Assembly (NCBI GenBank): GCA_050247255.1
Contig: JBFWUM010000088.1
Location: 1 to 8,605, forward strand
Source: JBFWUM01 sp050247255
GTDB lineage: Bacteria; Acidobacteriota; Vicinamibacteria; Vicinamibacterales; UBA2999
DNA: 8,605 nucleotides
Reading direction: 5' to 3'
How positions within the stretch are numbered: the stretch's first letter is position 1; every line of letters begins with the position of its first letter. This document shows, in pieces, positions 7,101-8,605 of this stretch. The notes under the pieces were generated by a model that saw only the letters and a list, made by a program, of their open reading frames with translations, did no database searches and had not been told where the DNA came from. Position numbers and translations under genes: made by a program.

Positions 7101-8307
7101 TGCCGGCGTGGTCCGTGGCCCGGTAGGTCACCGTCGTCGTCCCCTCCGCGCCGAAGGAGAAGAACGCCGAACTGCCCGGCACCTGGGCGCTCGTGTTGAC
7201 GGCGCCGGAGAGGGTGTAGGCAATCGTGTCCACGCCGCTCCCGGTGTCCATGGCGTTCAACTGGAATCCGACGTCGCCGTTGTTCCAGCCGTTGCCGTTC
7301 GGCAGCGGGAACTGCTGATGCACGGTCGACGGCGGAACGACGTCCGCCTGGTCGTCCTCGAGCAGGAGGTTGTCGGACAGTACGAGGCTGCCATCGAACC
7401 CGCCCAGCGCGCGGAGGCGTCCCCCGGACTCGACGACCTCGAAGTCCGTCCGGCCTAAGGGCAGGCTGATGCCCTGCACCCACACGTCGGCCGCGGGGTC
7501 GTACTCCCACACGCGGTTGTCCCATCCGGCGTTGTAGCCACCGAGCACGACCAGCCTGCCACCGCTCACGACCGACGCCACGTGTCCGAGGCCGGTCGGC
7601 ATCGGCGTCTTCTGCGCCCAGGTGTCCGTCCCCGGGTCGTACTCGAAGACGTCCGCGGACGGCACGCCGCTGGCGGCGTTGGTCTCGCCCCCGGCCACGT
7701 AGAGCCGGCCGTTGATGGCGCCGATCGCCATCATCGCCGCCTCATGGGGCAGCGGGGCGATGGGCGTCCACGTGTCCGCCACCGGGTCGTAGACCTCCGC
7801 GCTGGCCACCAGCGAGAAGGACACGGCCGAGGTCGGCGTCCCGCCCACGGCGTAGAGCCGGCCGTCCAGCGCGGCCAGGCCGTGGCCGTACCGATTCACC
7901 GTCATCGGCGCGACGAAACTCCAGGTGCCGGTCGTGGGGTCGTACACCTCGACGCTGTTCTGGTCCGCGGCGCAACCGCCGGCCCCACCGGTCACATACA
8001 GCTTCCCGTCGAGGACCGCGGCGGCCGCGTGGATGCGCCCGACCTGCATCGGCGCGCCCACGCTCCACGTGTCGGTCAGCGAATCGTAGACGTCGTGGCG
8101 CGACAGACCCGTGCAGGTGGCCAGCGTGCTGACGCCGCCGACCACGTGCGCCCGGCCGCCGAGGTCGCCCACGGCGTGGGCCAGACGGGGCGTGGGAATT
8201 GGGGCGTACGCCTGCCAGACGAACAGGGCGGACGGCTGGACCGCGGCGACGCTCAGCCAGATGGCGATCAGGACCAGGGGCTTCAGGACGGGGGCGAACC
8301 GGCGCAT
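4171..8307 (-). CDS. Giant secreted protein: two Kelch propellers, Ig-like domains, HYR-like domain and Arg/Asp-rich tail
   Basis: This 1378-residue protein has a signal peptide (MRRFAPVLK, hydrophobic 10-23, cleavage near 22-27). Domains in order: a six-bladed Kelch propeller 33-318 (repeated LYVxGG and YDPxxDTW); an Ig-like module ending TVTYRATDHAGNVE (325-415); a second Ig-like module (417-493); a cadherin/He_PIG-like module (497-594); the first half of a Big_2 domain (600-635); an unassigned region with C663 and C712 (636-748); a second Kelch propeller (749-1036, recurrent PMPTPR); the second Big_2 half (about 1054-1104, SWSSTQPAIATVDANG); a beta-rich module (1108-1186); a HYR-like domain with SIWPPNHRMVPI (1189-1298); and an Arg/Asp-rich tail (1321-1378). 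The eight cysteines fall in pairs within modules, and only about five lysines occur. It is likely an extracellular binding or adhesion protein; ligand and anchoring are unknown. The start is fixed by a strong SD and the signal peptide, although the frame stays open to 8448. Confidence 0.9.
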   Translation of the reverse strand: MRRFAPVLKPLVLIAIWLSVAAVQPSALFVWQAYAPIPTPRLAHAVGDLGGRAHVVGGVSTLATCTGLSRHDVYDSLTDTWSVGAPMQVGRIHAAAAVLDGKLYVTGGAGGCAADQNSVEVYDPTTGTWSFVAPMTVNRYGHGLAALDGRLYAVGGTPTSAVSFSLVASAEVYDPVADTWTPIAPLPHEAAMMAIGAINGRLYVAGGETNAASGVPSADVFEYDPGTDTWAQKTPMPTGLGHVASVVSGGRLVVLGGYNAGWDNRVWEYDPAADVWVQGISLPLGRTDFEVVESGGRLRALGGFDGSLVLSDNLLLEDDQADVVPPSTVHQQFPLPNGNGWNNGDVGFQLNAMDTGSGVDTIAYTLSGAVNTSAQVPGSSAFFSFGAEGTTTVTYRATDHAGNVEPERPPVVVRIDRTPPQITPMAPITVRTSTGGATVHFAPTATDALSGVVSLTTLPPSGSVFPVGFTSVSITARDAADNVSVSFFGVNVEANHAPSFVQPPTPGGGLTVQAGQPVTFTVRAADSDSGDLVSLSVVGGLPMSATFVTPGPGNPVDGVFAWTPGAPDVGNRTFTFRATDSLGTSTTRSISVTVQPPPVVLQSIRVQPAQAQVNVGGQQMFQAFGHFSDGSERVLPSAGQGAVVPGNLPWHVHMTPGLSVQACTADPNQGGLSAQAFSVAANGEVHATWGPGQIVRADGTATPAQVALTITCANGAGAPGTLAAAWTGTRYEGTASFGGSTVTVVITGWSGKAPMPTPRHALAAESANGLVFAFGGASSGQVHGVVEAYDPSTDTWSTRAPMPTPRQGARAVRVGGLIYVVGGALASGVASGVVEAYDPGADAWVTNLAPMPTPRANHAVVAVGAALYAIGGETGAAGGPATAVVERYDTSTNSWAARAPLGSARTLLTAGAVNGGATIVVAGGSASGGVERYDVATDTWTSGPAMLAPGMAGMAGGVASNALFVVGSVVPSGQRLTHMYRPSAQAGGDGWAALAYMPTGRAHLAAAVVGDVLYTVGGLAPGTAVALATLEAFSTPPPGDFQVSQGGAQGGGLPEVSWSSTQPAIATVDANGRATGVAGGVTTIVATAGGISCVATGTCGALTVQQPSTVTFTLAPGSVAFPTVNLTVTSGGQTFTTSLPIGVAHEVSPATYNVTITPPAGHSVTPSQVTLTVAAGASVVVPIRFDRLNAPPVCGGVAGPTSIWPPNHRMVPIAINGLTDPDGDPIATTILSIFQDEPTYGSGDATPVDGTGVGTSQAQVRAERRGGGNGRVYHIRYRATDGRGGSCESEVTVGVAHDARRPAVDDGPRYDSTRKSSGGHGRDRDGRSDDRSDDRDGRSDDRDDDRRGRGDRDDRSDDRDGRSDDRDSRSDDRSGRRR
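4174..4347 (-). repeat. Internally repetitive DNA encoding the Arg/Asp-rich C-terminal tail
   Basis: This segment encodes the last 58 residues of the Kelch protein: by my count 23 Asp, 20 Arg, 8 Ser and 7 Gly, and nothing else. The protein-level unit is close to RSDDRDG. At DNA level, 4193-4223 and 4286-4316 are direct repeats of 31 bases with a single mismatch (T at 4206, C at 4299), 93 bases apart. That mismatch changes Gly to Ser. Shorter variants fill the space between. The pattern fits in-frame expansion by replication slippage or unequal exchange. Confidence 0.85.
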
Positions 8308-8473
8308 TGGGACTCCTCCACAGGACCGTGAGGGCCGGACGCTAGCAACCGGGGATCGCCCGGACAAGCGGCAACTGCGCGCATTAGCGCGCGTTCCGCG
8401 CGCGGCGCCCCTGCCCCGGCCTGCGCCGGCGTCCGGTCCGGGAGCCACCGACCATTTCGGCCGGTCCGTCGTC
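8308..8473. other. Divergent intergenic region between the Kelch and Hsp20 genes
   Basis: This GC-rich stretch has no convincing coding potential. A perfect 6-bp inverted repeat, GCGCGC-ATTA-GCGCGC, lies at 8377-8392, and a further GCGCGC follows at 8398-8403. A near-copy of a ten-base word (GTCCGGTCCG at 8431-8440, GGCCGGTCCG at 8459-8468) occurs 28 bases apart. For the Kelch gene a weak sigma-70-like candidate on the minus strand is TTGTCC (8367-8362), 17 bases, then TAGCGT (8344-8339); only 4/6 and 3/6 bases match, so I do not call it a promoter. No sigma-32-like or CIRCE element was recognised for the heat-shock gene. Confidence 0.5.
8313..8319 (-). promoter_or_regulatory. Ribosome binding site of the Kelch/Ig gene
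   Basis: Read on the minus strand this is GGAGGAG, five bases before the ATG at 8307. It is one of the two strongest Shine-Dalgarno matches in the window and decides the start. Upstream in-frame initiation codons, up to 8448, lack such a site and would put about 47 Arg-rich residues before the signal peptide. Confidence 0.8.
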
Positions 8474-8519
8474 TATGCGGTACGAAACGTCCTTTTCACA
8501 GGAGGTCAATCGTCCGATG
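8474..8519 (+). promoter_or_regulatory. Candidate RNA thermometer (fourU-like hairpin) covering the Hsp20 SD and start codon
   Basis: As RNA, this segment can fold into one long imperfect hairpin. Upper stem: 8491-8496 (CCUUUU) pairs with 8500-8505 (AGGAGG, the Shine-Dalgarno) around a CAC loop, with four U facing AGGA as in fourU thermometers and two weak G-U pairs. After an internal loop (with a possible 8489-8507 pair), 8482-8485 (ACGA) pairs with 8510-8513 (UCGU). Past a bulged U8481, 8478-8480 (CGG) pairs with 8514-8516 (CCG). Past a bulged G8477, 8474-8476 (UAU) pairs with the AUG at 8517-8519, one pair being U-G. Hiding both SD and AUG in a stem weakened by bulges and G-U pairs is how known heat-shock thermometers act. 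The pairing is seen in the sequence; temperature control is inference, and the transcription start is unknown. Confidence 0.5.
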
Positions 8520-8605
8520 TTGAGTCTGACGCGATGGAATCCGGTGGACGAGTTCGCGCGCATGGAACGCGACCTCGACCGTTGGTTCGCGGATATGACC
8601 GGTGC
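8517..8605 (+). CDS. Small heat-shock protein, Hsp20/alpha-crystallin family, first 29 codons, cut by the right window edge
   Basis: Small heat-shock proteins are ATP-independent chaperones that hold unfolding proteins in the cytoplasm. Only the N-terminal arm is visible: it begins MLSLTRWNPVDEFARMERDL and continues DRWFADMTG. The pattern of a short leader, RW(N/D)P, then an amphipathic helix of the type EFxxMExxxDRxF, is characteristic of bacterial Hsp20 proteins. The alpha-crystallin domain itself would lie beyond the window, so the call rests on about 29 residues. The start is supported by a full AGGAGG at 8500-8505, 11 bases upstream. That site and the AUG are both inside a candidate hairpin (8474-8519), which fits heat-controlled translation. 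The gene is divergent from the Kelch gene across about 209 bases. Confidence 0.78.
   Translation, partial: MLSLTRWNPVDEFARMERDLDRWFADMTG

Noticed and set aside
6028..7458. 476-codon plus-strand frame antisense to the Kelch gene
   Set aside because: It is Arg/Gly/His-rich low-complexity translation with no domain, opposite a frame with repeated Kelch and Ig-like motifs.
7582..8331. 249-codon plus-strand frame antisense to the first Kelch propeller
   Set aside because: It is a compositional shadow; its periodic words are the antisense of the Kelch blade motifs.
8308..8448. N-terminal extension of the Kelch protein by 47 residues
   Set aside because: The added residues are Arg-rich, lack an upstream SD, and would precede a normal signal peptide. 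The GGAGGAG at 8313-8319 marks ATG 8307.

Overview
This is a GC-rich bacterial window with short intergenic gaps. It holds six protein genes, two of them cut by the window edges. I saw no rRNA, tRNA, CRISPR array or insertion sequence. The mix of RadA, a YfhO-type membrane protein and a very large secreted Kelch/Ig-like protein fits a soil or sediment lineage such as Acidobacteriota (perhaps Vicinamibacteria). That placement is inference from protein style and base composition only.

Layout. On the minus strand, 1-745 is the N-terminal part of radA (DNA repair ATPase), running off the left edge. Divergent from it are three closely packed plus-strand genes. The first is a small ankyrin-repeat probable lipoprotein (826-1344). 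The second is a polytopic YfhO-family membrane protein whose start lies one base past the ankyrin gene's stop (1346-3718). The third is a small protein of the low-affinity iron permease family (3742-4152). Spacing suggests one transcript, but no shared pathway is evident. Converging on them from the right is a 1378-residue secreted protein (4171-8307, minus). It has two six-bladed Kelch propellers, several Ig-like modules, a HYR-like C-terminal domain and an Arg/Asp-rich repetitive tail. Divergent from it, the first 29 codons of a small heat-shock protein (Hsp20 family) begin at 8517 and run off the right edge.

The most interesting signal is just upstream of and into the Hsp20 gene. The nucleotides at 8474-8519 can fold into one imperfect hairpin that buries both the Shine-Dalgarno sequence (pairing UUUU with AGGA, as in fourU elements) and the AUG. 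This is the layout expected of an RNA thermometer controlling a heat-shock gene. Second is the architecture of the Kelch protein. Its second propeller, with an unassigned two-cysteine module, sits between what look like the two halves of a single Big_2 Ig-like domain, and its tail is made almost entirely of Arg, Asp, Ser and Gly encoded by recently duplicated DNA.
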